Assembly: GCF_052857255.1 (NCBI RefSeq)
Contig: NC_135507.1
Location: 75,201,850 to 75,265,849 of the forward strand
From: Amblyomma americanum
Taxonomy: Eukaryota > Arthropoda > Arachnida > Ixodida > Ixodidae
Direction: 5' to 3'
Length of the DNA stretch: 64,000 bases
Shown here: positions 25,801-37,800 of the stretch, in pieces
How positions within the stretch are numbered: the first letter of the stretch is position 1
Layout: every line of letters starts with the position of its first letter
The notes under the pieces: generated by a model
What the model was told of the DNA's origin: nothing
What the model saw: the letters and a program-made list of their open reading frames with translations, nothing else
Database searches by the model: none
Translations under genes and position numbers: made by a program

Positions 25801-28800
25801 ACAGCGCGAGCTCGCCTCACGTGACCCACGGCTTGCTTGCTGCGAGCGAGAGATGGCGCTGGGAGCGTCACAGCTTCGGTGGTGGCGATGCGTGGGTGCG
25901 CGGCTCCCAGTACCGGCCAAGCAAGCCATCGCCACAGGCCGGGCTGCCAGCGTCATGCACCTCCGGGACATGAACGTTTGAGTGCAGTGGGGCCGTGCGG
26001 GTGCCCAAGGACCTGCACGTCCTAAACTCCCCGGTGTCTAATAAAGTTTCGACCACCACCACCGGGCACAAGTAAAGAAGCCCCCCCCCCCCCCCCCCTT
26101 TTCTTTTCTCCGTCGTTAGATGAAAGTGTCTTGCGCCCCAAAAAGCACCCGCTGCCAAGGAACAGAGAGCGGATTACGGTTTTATTTCATTTGGCAATAT
26201 ACGAGGCGTTCCAGGTAAACGAGTCTCCGATGAGATTAGAGTTTGCATTGGGCGCGGGATATACGATAAGCGAATTTGCATCTGTTGCGCTCAAGTATCA
26301 CCACTGTTGTGTATTTGGATTTCTCGCGCTACCGGTCAACCCGCAGGCGAGCGTTGACCGCAACCAAGACAGAGTTGGAAGGAAGGAGGGGGGACGTTTT
26401 TCCCGGAACCCCACAGAGGTCCCCACCTAGGTCTGAGGGGTCCTCACCGCCGGGCGAGACAGGTTTGGACGCTCACGCGGCGCCGAAGCCCGAGGACGGG
26501 GCATACCAACGGCTCTCGAGAAGTGGGCCGGGTTAACGAAACGTAGGTGTACATACAAAAGGGATGCTGACGCACATTCAGAGACAGCAACGACAGGCTG
26601 GCGCCGCTTTCCAGATTTTGGGGGGACGCCTGTCAACAGTCGGCACGAAGACGAGTAGTTTGTTACTTGCGGCGGTAGCAGCTCGGTTGAGATCGATAAT
26701 TGCCGTAATGCTGTGAGCCGCCAGGTCACGGGTTCTCAGGAAGCTGGCAACACGTGAGAGTGTCTTTGATGTATTTTCGTGTTTCTCTTTTTACTTGGTA
26801 AGGAAGAGAGTTTGAGTAATACTGTAGAAGTATGGGGCGTGGCACGTAAACCTAGTGGGCCAATCATTTCGAGGGCCCGTTCCCGGAATGCCCTTTTTTA
26901 AAAGCAATTTTGATGTTCTTATCGTTCTGAGTATTTTAGGGAGAGGGGTTTGAACCTTGCAGAACCTGCAAGACATGTTATGCAGTTTGTATACAAATCA
27001 TGGGTTAGTGTGTTGTGATTGTGTGGTGCCAAATGTGGGACAGGCTCCTAGGTTTCAAAACCGGGCTCCGGAGCCTGGAAAATTGTCCTGAGCTAGATTT
27101 CGATCCCTTGTGATGACAAGGAGGGAAGATTTTCTCTCAGCCAGTTCCACGTAATCACTCGCCGTTTATTCTGTTGTAAATATGTGAATTCCTGTATAAA
27201 GATTCAGTCTGCCTTCCTTCAGTCAAGTGTTGCCTGATCTTGTCTATTATACCGCCTCGGACGGCGGGGCACCTGTTGTGGAGCCCGAAGAACGAACGTC
27301 AACTTAGACAAAAACAAAAAAAAACAAAACACGGGCCGTGGACTATGGCAAACAGAGGGAGTTCGGGACGGTAAGGAACTGGGGGACGGAAAGCCTGTTA
27401 CCAGGTTTAAACCGAAGAGAAGGGGATGGCTGATGAAAAGAACAACCATTCAGGTGAAGAAGACAAAAAGGAGGATAGAGGTGACGGGGCAGATAAGATA
27501 AAGAGCAGAAAAACAAACTCAAATAAAAACAATGGAAAGATAGTAAAGAGGATGAAGAAACGCGAGATGAAAAACAACGGTGTAATAAAAAAGCGTATTA
27601 ATAGGAATAACACTGGAAGAAGAAGTACAGAAAGCTGAGCAAGTTGTTACTACTATCCATGGTAAAACAGCGTGCAAAAACACGAGAACGGAACAAACAC
27701 GACACGAGCGCTGTGTCGAAGGCCGCCACCAACCCGCCGAGCCGACGGCTTCTAGCCGCTTCCTGCGATGAAAGCTGCGTTGAAACCCCGTTTCCTTGTA
27801 GCTAGCTTTTAGGGCCTCATTGCTTCAATTAGCCTATACTGGTAAAATATTCTCCAAACTGTTTTGCTAGCCTAATTCTCGAACGTTAGTATAAAGAACA
27901 ATCTAGCAAGCCCTGACAAACCATTCCTGTATTGATAACAGAGTTCATTACCCCCTACATATGTTCGATTTTGTTCACGTTGGCCAGAATAATGTGACTG
28001 CAGTGTGCGCAGTGCTTTAATAATAGCTTGCTATATTCATATAAATATGTTTTGGTGCTGTACGCGTGGTGTTTCGCTGTAAAAATGTGGAATTGCGCAA
28101 AGTTATTCAACTGACTTCTAACTTTTGCCACTGCTTGCGCGATCGCATGTTTGTTCTGCAATAATAGTCAAGCAAAGCAACGCGCAAGCAGACAGACGAC
28201 TTTCACTGCACCTTCGGCATCTTCTTCGGACTCCGCCACCGCCGTTTTTTGTTTTTGTTTTTTCCACGCGGGAGAAAGGTGGGAGGAGCTAGCACCCGCC
28301 CTAACTGGTTTGCCAGTCTCCGGCGCCTATTTCAATTAGAACACCGCGGTTTTCGGCTCCGTCGTTGCCGCGCCGTAGAGGAGGCCGGCTGTGAGAATGT
28401 GGCCTTAACGTGGTTTTTGGACGCGAGAGCCAGAAATGTGCCCAGTAATGGCACAAGGTTACTACAACAGAAGGTAAAGAATTTTGCGTGTATCATGGGC
28501 CATGACGATTTCAAGGCAAGCAATCGGTGGCTGCAGGGATTCAAGAGCCGGCATGGCGTCATCGGAAGAGTAATCAGCGGCGAATCTGCCTCCGCAGACA
28601 GCGATGCTGCTGCTTTGTGGGTGGTTGACAAGCTGCCAGGAATTCTGAGTCGCTTCGAGGCGGCTGAAATCTACAATGCCGACGAGATAGCTCTATTTTA
28701 TCAAATGCTTTCGAGCCGCACACTAGCGTTAAAAGGCGATGACTGCCATGGCGGAGAGCAGAGCAAGCTCCGCATAACGATTCTGCTTTGCGCCAACCTC

Positions 28801-31800
28801 GACGGCAAAGACAAAAGAGTCCCGCTAGTTGTCGGCAAAAGTGCCCGTCCCAGGTGTTTTAAGGCAACGAAGCGTATGCCCGTGAAGTATGTGGCGAATT
28901 CCAAAGTGTCGATGACTCAGCCAATATTTTCTGAGTGGTTAAAGGAATTTAACCAGGATGTCAAGCGGCAAGGCCGCCAAGTTTGCCTACTGCTGGATAA
29001 TTGCTCGGCGCACCATGTCGAAGGCCTGCAGCTGTCAAACATCGTACTGCATTACTTTCCGGCCAACTGCATGTCCCTAATACAACCCCTGGACAAAGGG
29101 GTCATTAACAGTTTTAAATGCTGTTACCGGCGCCGACTAATCCTGAAGATAATTCTTGACATCCGTCTGGAACGGGAGATGAAGATTGACATTTATCAAG
29201 CAGTCGAGATGCTTGCTGCCTCCTGGAAAGAGGTCAGGGCAGAAGTTATCGCGAATTGCTTTTTAAAGGCCGGAATAGCCAAAAACGCACAGGCTGGTGC
29301 TGACGAGGAGGAGGAGGAAGACCTTTCTACTCCGTCCGATGTGGCCGAAGTGTGGGACAAGCTATGCACTCACGGTGGTGTACCCGACGACGTTGAACTG
29401 AGCGACTTTTTGTCTGCCGACAATGCCGCCGTGGCTACAGAAAAAATGACGGATGCAGCACTAGCTGAAAGCGTGCAAGATCCCGATGGCGGTGATGATG
29501 GTGCCTGTGAGGCAGATCCGTGTGACTTCCCTATTGCAAAGGAGGTGATGAACGCAATGGAACTTTTGCACCGTTTCGTTGGCTCACGTGACGATGAAGG
29601 AGTTTTAAGCCTGGACTCCATGTACGCGAAAACTCACGCAAACGCAAAGGCGACGGCACGCGAAGCAAAATGCATGTGTCGCTTGCCGTGTCGCTCGGAT
29701 CTGCACCCACAGAAAATTTCGCTCGTCGCCTGGAAGTCCCCCACGCGACTGGCCAATCAGAGCCCCACAATGCCGTTTTCGGTTTGTCCATGGTTTGTCA
29801 CGGGTACATCTCACGAAACCCTACCAGCGCGTCGTCTTGGTCATCGCAACCGTCGAGAAAAAATTTGGTTTTGTAGCTGAGAGGCAGACCCACATGATTT
29901 AAATAATTAAAACAATCTACTTGTTGGTTGCGGAGGGCTAACAGCATTTGGAGCAGGCTACGCGAGCGGGCGTACTGCAGGGAGAGATGCATGTCAAGCC
30001 ACGGGTAACGACGCTCGATCCACCGTGCCGCTGCGCTCCACCTGTATATACATGCAGAAACACTCGCGGCGCGCATTCTCACTGGTATATTATAGTTTGC
30101 TCACTTACAATCAGATTGCGGCGACAGCTTATGGGAGTGTTTTTACTAAGCCGAAGTGCACAGGCACTGAACGAGAGCACACCTCCGCCGTGAATCCGTG
30201 ATGGTAACGACGCTCGATCCACCGTGCCGCTGCGCTCCACCTGTATATACATGCAGAAACACTCGCGGCGCGCATTCTCACTGGTATATTATAGTTTGCT
30301 CACTTACAATCAGATTGCGGCGACAGCTTATGGGAGTGTTTTTACTAAGCCGAAGTGCACAGGCACTGAACGAGAGCACACCTCCGCCGTGAATCCGTGA
30401 TGTGACTTCGTCTCTGCAAGCCCTCCGTTGGTTATCTCTTTTGCCGCTACACCGCTGCCGTAGAGGAAATATTTCTTTTGCCCTGACTATAAGACACACT
30501 CACAAAATTTTGAGAGAACAGGTTATGGGCGTGTTTCTAAGCTTGAGTGCGCAAAGCACGGAGTCCGTTGCGCACGTCGCAGGTGCGTGTCGCCTGCCGC
30601 CTTGTCGCGTCCAGCTCTTTCGCGCACACGGAGCCCATGCTTTACACGATTTAGCTTCTTTAGAGCGGCGTGTTGTGCCTTCACTCGTGCAGAAGAAGCA
30701 AGCGAAAATTACGCAGTTTTTCGCTGCAAAATAATCACTTGAAGGGTGAGTTCAGCTTCACGGATATCTTGAGCCATTTGGTTTGTTTCTGCATCGTTTG
30801 TACGAGCCTTCACGCAAAACCTGCACGTAACGAAAAATTGCGAGCTCTTGTCAAATTCGTTATATCTAGGTTTAACTGTACGTACGTTGCATACCGCCCG
30901 ATTAGCGATCGTGACTTTGGAGATGTGCAGACCACGCACTGCAGCTCACTGCGTGCGATGTGTACCGCGCGATTAGCGACCGCGACTTTGGTGATGGGCC
31001 GCACACCGCCGCACTGGGCATGGTGTGTACAGCGCGATGGGCAATCGCGACGTCGACGATGTGCGGGCAGCGCTTAGTGCTCGAGGGTGCGGTCTTGGCT
31101 TGCACATTTGTATCAGCCGTAGAGGCGAGGGAGAAACTTCGGAACATCCGAAATTCCACACATCATATACAATCCAGTCTGGCTGGGGAATTTCGCGAAT
31201 TCGTATCATTGCGAAATTCATATGAACCGGGTTCGTATCACCGAGATTCTACTGTAGTAGCTTTTTGCTCCTGTCTTAGTAGCAGTATTTTTCTTCCACT
31301 TTTAAGAGAAAAAATGATGAATAATGGATTTGGATAATTGGACTAACGCTATTTCCAAGTAGGTTAAAACATGGGCTTTCTTCATGCTGTCAGTCTGCAA
31401 CTCACTTCATGTATAGTACAAGAAATGTAATACTAGGCAACTGTTCCATCACCACGAGGCTACTTTACGTATTGTTTTGAGGTAACATTACTTGGGCATA
31501 ACTAACTTGCTCATATACCCTTTTTTTGGGACTACTGCTACGACAAGCTTCTGATAACATGAAAAAATTTTCTGGTGCATTCAAGTTCATTTTCAAGGGA
31601 ATCTACTGTATTTTCATTCAACAGTTTTGTCATGCCAGCAGCCACTGCAGCATACTCAAGCACGTACTGTCGGAACAAAAGTAACTGTGCCAGTCTCGAC
31701 ACTACGAGTGCACCGTCAGGTGGCACCTATATGCAGTGTGCGGCATGGTTCGGAATTTGGAGGGTGAGTCAGTTACCTTTGTCCCCAATAGTGTCTCAAG

Positions 31801-34800
31801 TGTGATGATGTACGAAGTATAAACCACAAAGTGAGAAAAGTGATCAGCGTGCAAAATTTGAGCAGGAACAAACCAACAGCACAGATAAATTTTTCAGAAA
31901 ATGCCAAGACAGCAAGCTCAGTGTGCACAACAAGGTTCAAAGATGTTCTCGTGAGGTGAAGAATCCCCAGGCACTTTAGCCCACAGCGTAGCTGCCTCAG
32001 TGCTACAACAAGAACAAATATATTTACCCGCGATCTTTGTTGGAACACTCCCATATATTTTGTATGCTTGAAAGGCACTCTGGAGCCTTAGGCGAAGCAT
32101 ATACCATGCAACCCCTGAAATAAAATGTCTAGGATATAAAACATTGATCAGACCAGTTCTAGAATACCTGAAGCTTGTCTGGAACCCATACACGAAAAAT
32201 AATTGCTCAAAGATTGACAAGGTTCAGCGTCTTGCTGCCAGGTTCATATTCAACAAATACCAACATCTTACCTCACCTTCCCGACTCTGTTCACAAGCTG
32301 GTCTTCATAAGTAGAGTCGCCTACAAAGCTTAATAGGCTAAAATACTTGTACCAAACTATCCTTAATCTAATTTTTTAAAATTCATTCTAACGAGATCAT
32401 GGCATCGCCATTCTATGTTTATTCCAGCCCCATCTTTTCGCGCTGATTGTTTTAAGTACAGTTTTTTCCAAGAGCAATTAATGCGTGGAATTCTCTACCT
32501 GACACTGCTGTACAATGCATGTCCGTCGAAAAATTCATGTTAAGCATCACAGACATTCTTGTTTTTTTCAGCCAATGAGTTTATTTCATTTGCGAGTGCA
32601 TGCAGCATTGTATACGTGTTATATAACCTTAATTTATTCTGTGCCAACTGCAAATACAGTAAAAGTTCGTTAATTCGGATTCGAAGGATACTGGAAAATT
32701 CTTCGAATTAAGCGAAGGTCTAATTATCGAATGGGCGCTAGAATGAACGGTTATAGAGCCCCGCCACACAGGCAGAACCCGAAGCAGTCACATCTGGACT
32801 CATCGCGAGCTAGGCGCTACTACACGTTTGTGGCGGGCATATTCTGAGAATTAAATTCATCCGCTCCTAATGGCAAATGAAATAAATTGATCGGCCAGTT
32901 ATGCGCTAGAAGCAAGTACTGGAATGCATTCGTGTAAGCAGCAAGCTTTAGTGCTAGGATATATGACGCTATTTATGCTCCAAAACCTGTTTATTTACGG
33001 GGAAGGATTGTCAAAATTAAAAAATAATCCGTGAAAGGCATTTGCTTGCGTTTCTTCTGTCAAGACAGAGAAGTGGCGTGCCTGCAACATCAAGCGCCAA
33101 CGCTACTTCAAGTGCACTTGGCGGTGGCGTCTCGTCGCCGCCATCGGACTCATCACTGTTGGCTGTTCTCACCACACGCGAGCCCTGCGACGTCTGCTGG
33201 AAGCATGCAGCCTCAATTATATCGGCATCACTCAATTGCCCCGACCCCTCCACGCTGCTGTCCACGTAGCTCGCACTCGCAGCACCAACTAAAGCCGCTA
33301 AAGCCGTCATTGCCCAAACCGCCATACTATGTTTTCACACCACGTGATCGCGACCCAGCGACCGCGGCACAACGAAAACCTGGAACGGCTCGCACCGAAT
33401 CATCAGCGACGCCGGCAAGTGCTCCGGCAACAAAAACCTGCTACGACATGCACTGGAACGCGGGCTCCGTGAGCCTCGTGCACTCTGCCTTTTTTTATTT
33501 TCCAATGTTTTACATCTCTGGTAAATTTAGAGTGTGTTTTACTTTCTATGGGTCAGCTTCTACCTACGAGGGGTGGTGTCAGCCAATGGCTCCTAGTTCG
33601 AATTAACCATGGCCGATTTGTTCAAATTATTCGGAATTTTCCCCCATTGAAGTACAGTGGACTGATTTTTCGGATCGTCTAGCGACCGCGGAAATGACCG
33701 AAAAATCAGGCAGTCCAGAAAATCAAATTTCATCAAAATAATCGCGAACTTATTGCTATTATGCTGGAGGAGGAGGTCAGTTTTGCTGCATACGTTCTAA
33801 AGCTTCTAATGACTAAATTTCGCCGCGCGACATGTGCACAGACGACGGGTGGCGACCAATTTCACGAGCTCGGCCTGGCTGAGCTGCCCTCGGCATGTTG
33901 CCGATAAACGCACGGATTGAGACAAAGTCTAAATGGGAAAGCAAACATGCCGCTGCGTGAGCTGCATTGCGGCCGCAGTACGGTGGGTCCAGAATGAGAA
34001 CGTGAAGATGGCGAAACAATAAGAACCAAGAAACGGCCGAAGCAAGCGCTGTTGGCGTTGGCTTCCGCCTTTAGGCCTAGCGACTAGAGCCAAAATCAGC
34101 ATCGTATTCAGCGATATGCACTCCGCGGTGGCCTGCATATAATGAGGGGCGTCTTGACTGTCATCGAAACGCCAGTTATTCACGGTTTTATGATAGAAAA
34201 GTCGGTTGCGGTGCACTTTGCCACGGGTACGCTGACCTCGCTTTAGAATGCACCACCATTTCCTCCCGCGCTCGGCGTCTCCGTGAAGCCACATGCATCC
34301 CACACGGTTCGCTGCTACCTGTTTCCGTATTCAGGACGAAAGACTCGGCACAGATGAGTTCCACAAACTCTGACTACTGTTCAAGTTCGTGCGGCAGAAG
34401 ACATTCAAGAACAGTACGAATTCAAAACCACGCAGGCGCACTGTACTGACTTGTGCAGAATTTCAGCATCACAAGAGGCCCCCCTTAAGCTTGAATTTCG
34501 TTTTATTTGATCAAGTTTTCAATTGCTCCTGCAGTTCGAAGTAATGAGGTTCCACTGTGTACATTATATGGCGGCTTGGGTATTGGGGGCAAGTGTGAAC
34601 AAGGTTCGAAAAATCGAGCAGTCAGTTGCGGTGCATCCGAAATTTCAGGCGCTCTTATACATTGGCTTTAAGGGCCATGTCGCGGTGCCGCAAAAAAGTC
34701 CGAATAATCAAGCATGTTCGAAAAATCAGGCATCTGAATTTTTGGTCGTCGACTGTACACTGGCCTGTGCCGGGACCCGGGCGTCAGTTTGAATTAACCG

Positions 34801-37800
34801 TAAGTTAGAATGAACAGAGTTCGAATTAACGAGCTTTTAGTGTATTTTGTTTCTAACCCAAAAATTTGTTAACAGCCTGCTTTATTATTATTACAAATAT
34901 CTGCATTAGGATGTGCTACTTGTTATTCACTTTTACTATTTTTTTCCACTCCTGTAAAAGCCCCATACAGGGCTGACAGTATCAATAAATAATAAAAATA
35001 ATAATAAATAATAAATCCTGTATTACAGCATGTGCCCAAAAGGCTCCACTCAGCAGTTTACTCAGCAAGCATCTTCTCTTTTCAATGACTGCCACAGTGT
35101 TCTCATTGCAATGGGATCCCTTTGGTTGCCTCTGTTCATTTGCTCGTTGCAATATGGCACCACTGATGGGAAGTGGCAGCTTGGGTCACAGCATGAACTG
35201 CTCGCATGGCTGGTGAACGCTGCCTGTTACAAAGCACCACTTCAAGAATGGAGAACAAAAAAACACGCAGGGATAGGTAATCCCATTATACGTTGGCAAT
35301 GTGATGTGTAACAGGTAACATACTTCTGTTAACATTTTTCGGTAATGTAAGGAGTGATGTTACTAGTTACATTTTATACCAATTGTCCCCCCCCCCCCCC
35401 ATCCACCCCTTTTTCAGAAAAAAAAAGTGCAGAGCACCTAAAGCGATGCTGTAAATAAACAAAATGTACAGGTGCTCTGGACAACCCTTACAGCATGCCA
35501 GAAAGCACCTGGCCTTGACAACACGCCCAGCTAAAAAAAAAAGAGAGTGCAACATAAAGCACGAAATACGTTCATGAACACGCATTCACACACTTGCCTC
35601 CACCTACCTCCCCTTCCCAAACCACTCACACACACAACACTCTAAAGGGTAAAGGCACGCCGAGCATTTTGGAACATTACACTTTTCAGAATTGCTCTAA
35701 ATTCGCTGAGAGTTCAGCAATGTTTTCTTTGTGAAGTTAGAATTAATGATGAAGTGTCATTTTGTGTTTAGTATCACATTCGGAAAATGACTTCACCACG
35801 TGTCACAGAGTAACAGGACACTCTAGGCCGCTATAAAATTGCTACGCTCCTGCCCATTTGTGCAAAGTATTCTCGTTAACTCAAGATTTCGGGTAAAATC
35901 GTTGGGCTAGAAGTTTTATGTGAAATATGAGCGGTTTAAAATTGCTATCGTGAATTCTTGCAGCGAAGACACACTAATTAAAATTTATGACATGGAGTAA
36001 CGGCAAAGTAACGTGCAGAACTTTTTTTCGGTAACAGTAACGGGAACACGTTAAATTTTTTTTGTTGGTAACGTAGGGCGGTAACACATTCATTTTTTTT
36101 TTAGCGAAACGAGTAACGTATTTAGTTACTTTTTTTCGCTAACGACTACAACACTGCCAGAAGTGGCGTAACTTTCTGTCTGGTGGTATCACTTCCCTCC
36201 AGCCAATGGGCGAATTTTATGACCAATGACCATTTTGGGCCCATTGGTTTCAAGTTCTATCCCATTAAAAATTTGTCCAACCACCTCCCGTGGTATGCTG
36301 CTACTCACTGCGTGCCCAAGCCACCATGGTGGCTCAGTGGTTACGGTGCGCAGCTGCCGCATTTCAATGGAGGCGAAATGCTAGAGGCCGGGTGATACGT
36401 TAAAGAACCCCAGGTGGCCGAAATTATCTGGAGTCCTCCACTGCAGTCTGCACTCTAAGTCTGAGTCACTTTGGGACGATAAACAGCATAAAACCAAACC
36501 AAAACCAAACGATTGGGTGCCCTTTACCTCTCACTGCATGTGCGGAGCAGGCACAAAGGCTGGTGAATAGTTAATTTGCCAAAGCCGGCTAGTCTGGCTG
36601 CTAACAGAATCAAGAAGCCTTGGCTAATACATTGACCCTGAGCTGCCAAGCACACAAGACCTGCTGGCTGCCCCACAACCAGAGTAATCGCAACACACAA
36701 TAAGCAGAAATGAACCCATCGAGTACGTGCCTGAGACCAGGAAATGTTATCCCTCTCGGAGCAGAGGTTGATGAGCACCCTGAGCCGCTCATCCTCAGAA
36801 GGAGTGAAGGGGCCAATGTTGACGCGCACTGCACGGTTCATGCAGTAGTGCTGCGCACATTGGAACGCACTCCGGCCAGTATTCAACTCAGCCGCCACCT
36901 GCCAGAGACAAAGAGAGGCCTTTTGAAGCTCACTCATTTGTAAGCATGGAGAGAAAACTCATAACCGCAGTTGAACATCAGAAGCCAATCTAGTGAGAGC
37001 ATGTCGGGGCAGAGCCGTGCCCTTAAAAGCACTTCAAGCCAACATAGGTGGCGTTTCCTATACACAAAAGCTGCAACGGCACTCTGCCAAGCTTTCACTG
37101 AGGTCCTCATCACCGCTGTAAAGTGCAAGGTAAGATGTTGAGCACAGCTAGCCAGAAACCAGTTTCTCCAAACTGACCCGAACACAGGTCACATTTAAAG
37201 GGACACTGAGGAGAAATTGAAGTTGGCTTGTATCGATAGAATACCAGCTCCTGATCACAAAAACGCTGCTCTTTCAGAAAACAAAGCTCTTGTAAGGTAG
37301 AAAAAAGCAAGAAACAAAACACAGGTATCGTCTCCACAGGCCAATCTCGCAAGTACAAGCGTGCTGACGTCATAGGACAAGAGACGCTAACTTGGAGGAA
37401 TTTTTCTTCCTCCATGGAAGCGACGAATCTCTGAGGCTGACAAAAGAAGGTTGCGCGGTTCAATATTCAAGTTTTGTTTTCAAACCGATAGTGCACTTTT
37501 ATCACACAAGGAAGACAGAAAATGACAACCTGAATGTTGGAAGCAAAGAAAACCGATGCTTGGCGGCACCACAGGCGGCCAGGAGAGTTTCGGTTGTTAT
37601 TGGCGCTTCGCGTCTATGAGCTTTGCGTGCCCCGTGGTTTTGCTTTTGACGTGCCTCGATTTACAAGCGCCGAACAGCAGAGGAACTCCAAGTGGCGCTT
37701 CAAGTGCTAGTTAACTTTTGAAAGAGCCTGTACGGCTCGTCAGATGATCGCCACAGTCGATAAAAAACCAGTTTAAAGAGCACTTGTGTCTTCGTACGTC

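Larger units (their letters stand above)
25617..28404. mobile_element. PIF-Harbinger-like element with perfect 20-bp TIRs, 2,788 bp
   Basis: The first 20 bases (ggccacattctcacagccgg) are the exact reverse complement of the last 20 (28385-28404). TTA flanks both sides (25614-25616, 28405-28407), the usual 3-bp PIF-Harbinger duplication. No DDE nuclease or Myb-like gene is visible inside, so it is non-autonomous. It contains retrotransposon-like sequence in the middle (about 26-27.6 kb). Confidence 0.8.
25377..30734 (+). pseudogene. Tigger-2 transposase, split into three pieces by insertions
   Basis: Piece 1 (25377-25616): MSPTARIQKVLSFEDKLAIL, then HFSIPASTLSTIL, a CENP-B helix-turn-helix, ending DKAVL. 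Piece 2 (28408 to about 29625): TWFLDARARNVPSNGTRLL, NRWLQGFKSRHG; catalytic Asp in YNADEIALFY, LLLDNCSAHHV and IQPLDKGVI; an acidic tail. Piece 3 (about 30640-30734): LHDLASLERRVVPSLVQKKQ then AKITQFF, the family tail. Removing the 25617-28407 insert joins pieces 1 and 2 in frame. No stop was seen inside piece 2, so the gene was probably functional when it was interrupted. Confidence 0.85.
24725..30878 (+). mobile_element. Tigger-2 DNA transposon with two nested insertions
   Basis: Left end ta-cagttaaacctggatgtaac; the right end, reverse-complemented, is ta-cagttaaacctagatataac. TA flanks lie at 24723-24724 and 30879-30880. The transposase reads on the plus strand from 25377 to 30734. It is interrupted by a Harbinger-like element (25617-28407) and by a second insertion of about 1 kb near 29.6-30.6 kb. 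Confidence 0.85.
24660..31080 (+). repeat. About 60-bp tandem repeat array split by Tigger-2
   Basis: Units resembling gcgattagcgaccgcgacttt followed by ggtgatgtgcgggccgcgcaccgc occur at 24662-24720, then, after the Tigger-2 insertion, at about 30886-30955, 30956-31020 and 31021-31075. They are part of the outer TIR element. Confidence 0.6.
24480..31254. mobile_element. Outer TIR element of the 24-31 kb nest
   Basis: Left end ta-cagtagagtctcggtgatat. The right end, reverse-complemented, is ta-cagtagaatctcggtgatac. The terminal ~20 bp differ at two positions, with TA flanks at 24478-24479 and 31255-31256. Its own sequence is only 24480-24724 plus 30879-31254, about 0.6 kb; the rest is Tigger-2 inserted within its tandem repeat array. 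Confidence 0.75.
32060..35018 (+). mobile_element. CR1/L2-like LINE 3' end, split by nested MITEs
   Basis: The plus strand encodes LIRPVLEY, LVWNPYTKNNCSKIDKVQRL, AARFIF and later NAWNSLP, the conserved C-terminal end of CR1-type reverse transcriptases, with a few breaks. The 3' tail (gcccctgtaaaa-like block near 34955, then aataaataataaaaataata) lies at 34860-35018, beyond the inserted MITE 32657-34842. The element is 5'-truncated and ends in an AATAA-type microsatellite, as expected for this clade. Confidence 0.6.

Noticed and set aside
28249..28407. Start of a 543-codon plus-strand protein at 28249
   Set aside because: The first part lies in the Harbinger-like element; the true transposase frame begins at 25377 and resumes at 28408.
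29948..30392. Two identical small proteins in tandem
   Set aside because: They are shadow frames of a 199-bp duplicated non-coding segment.
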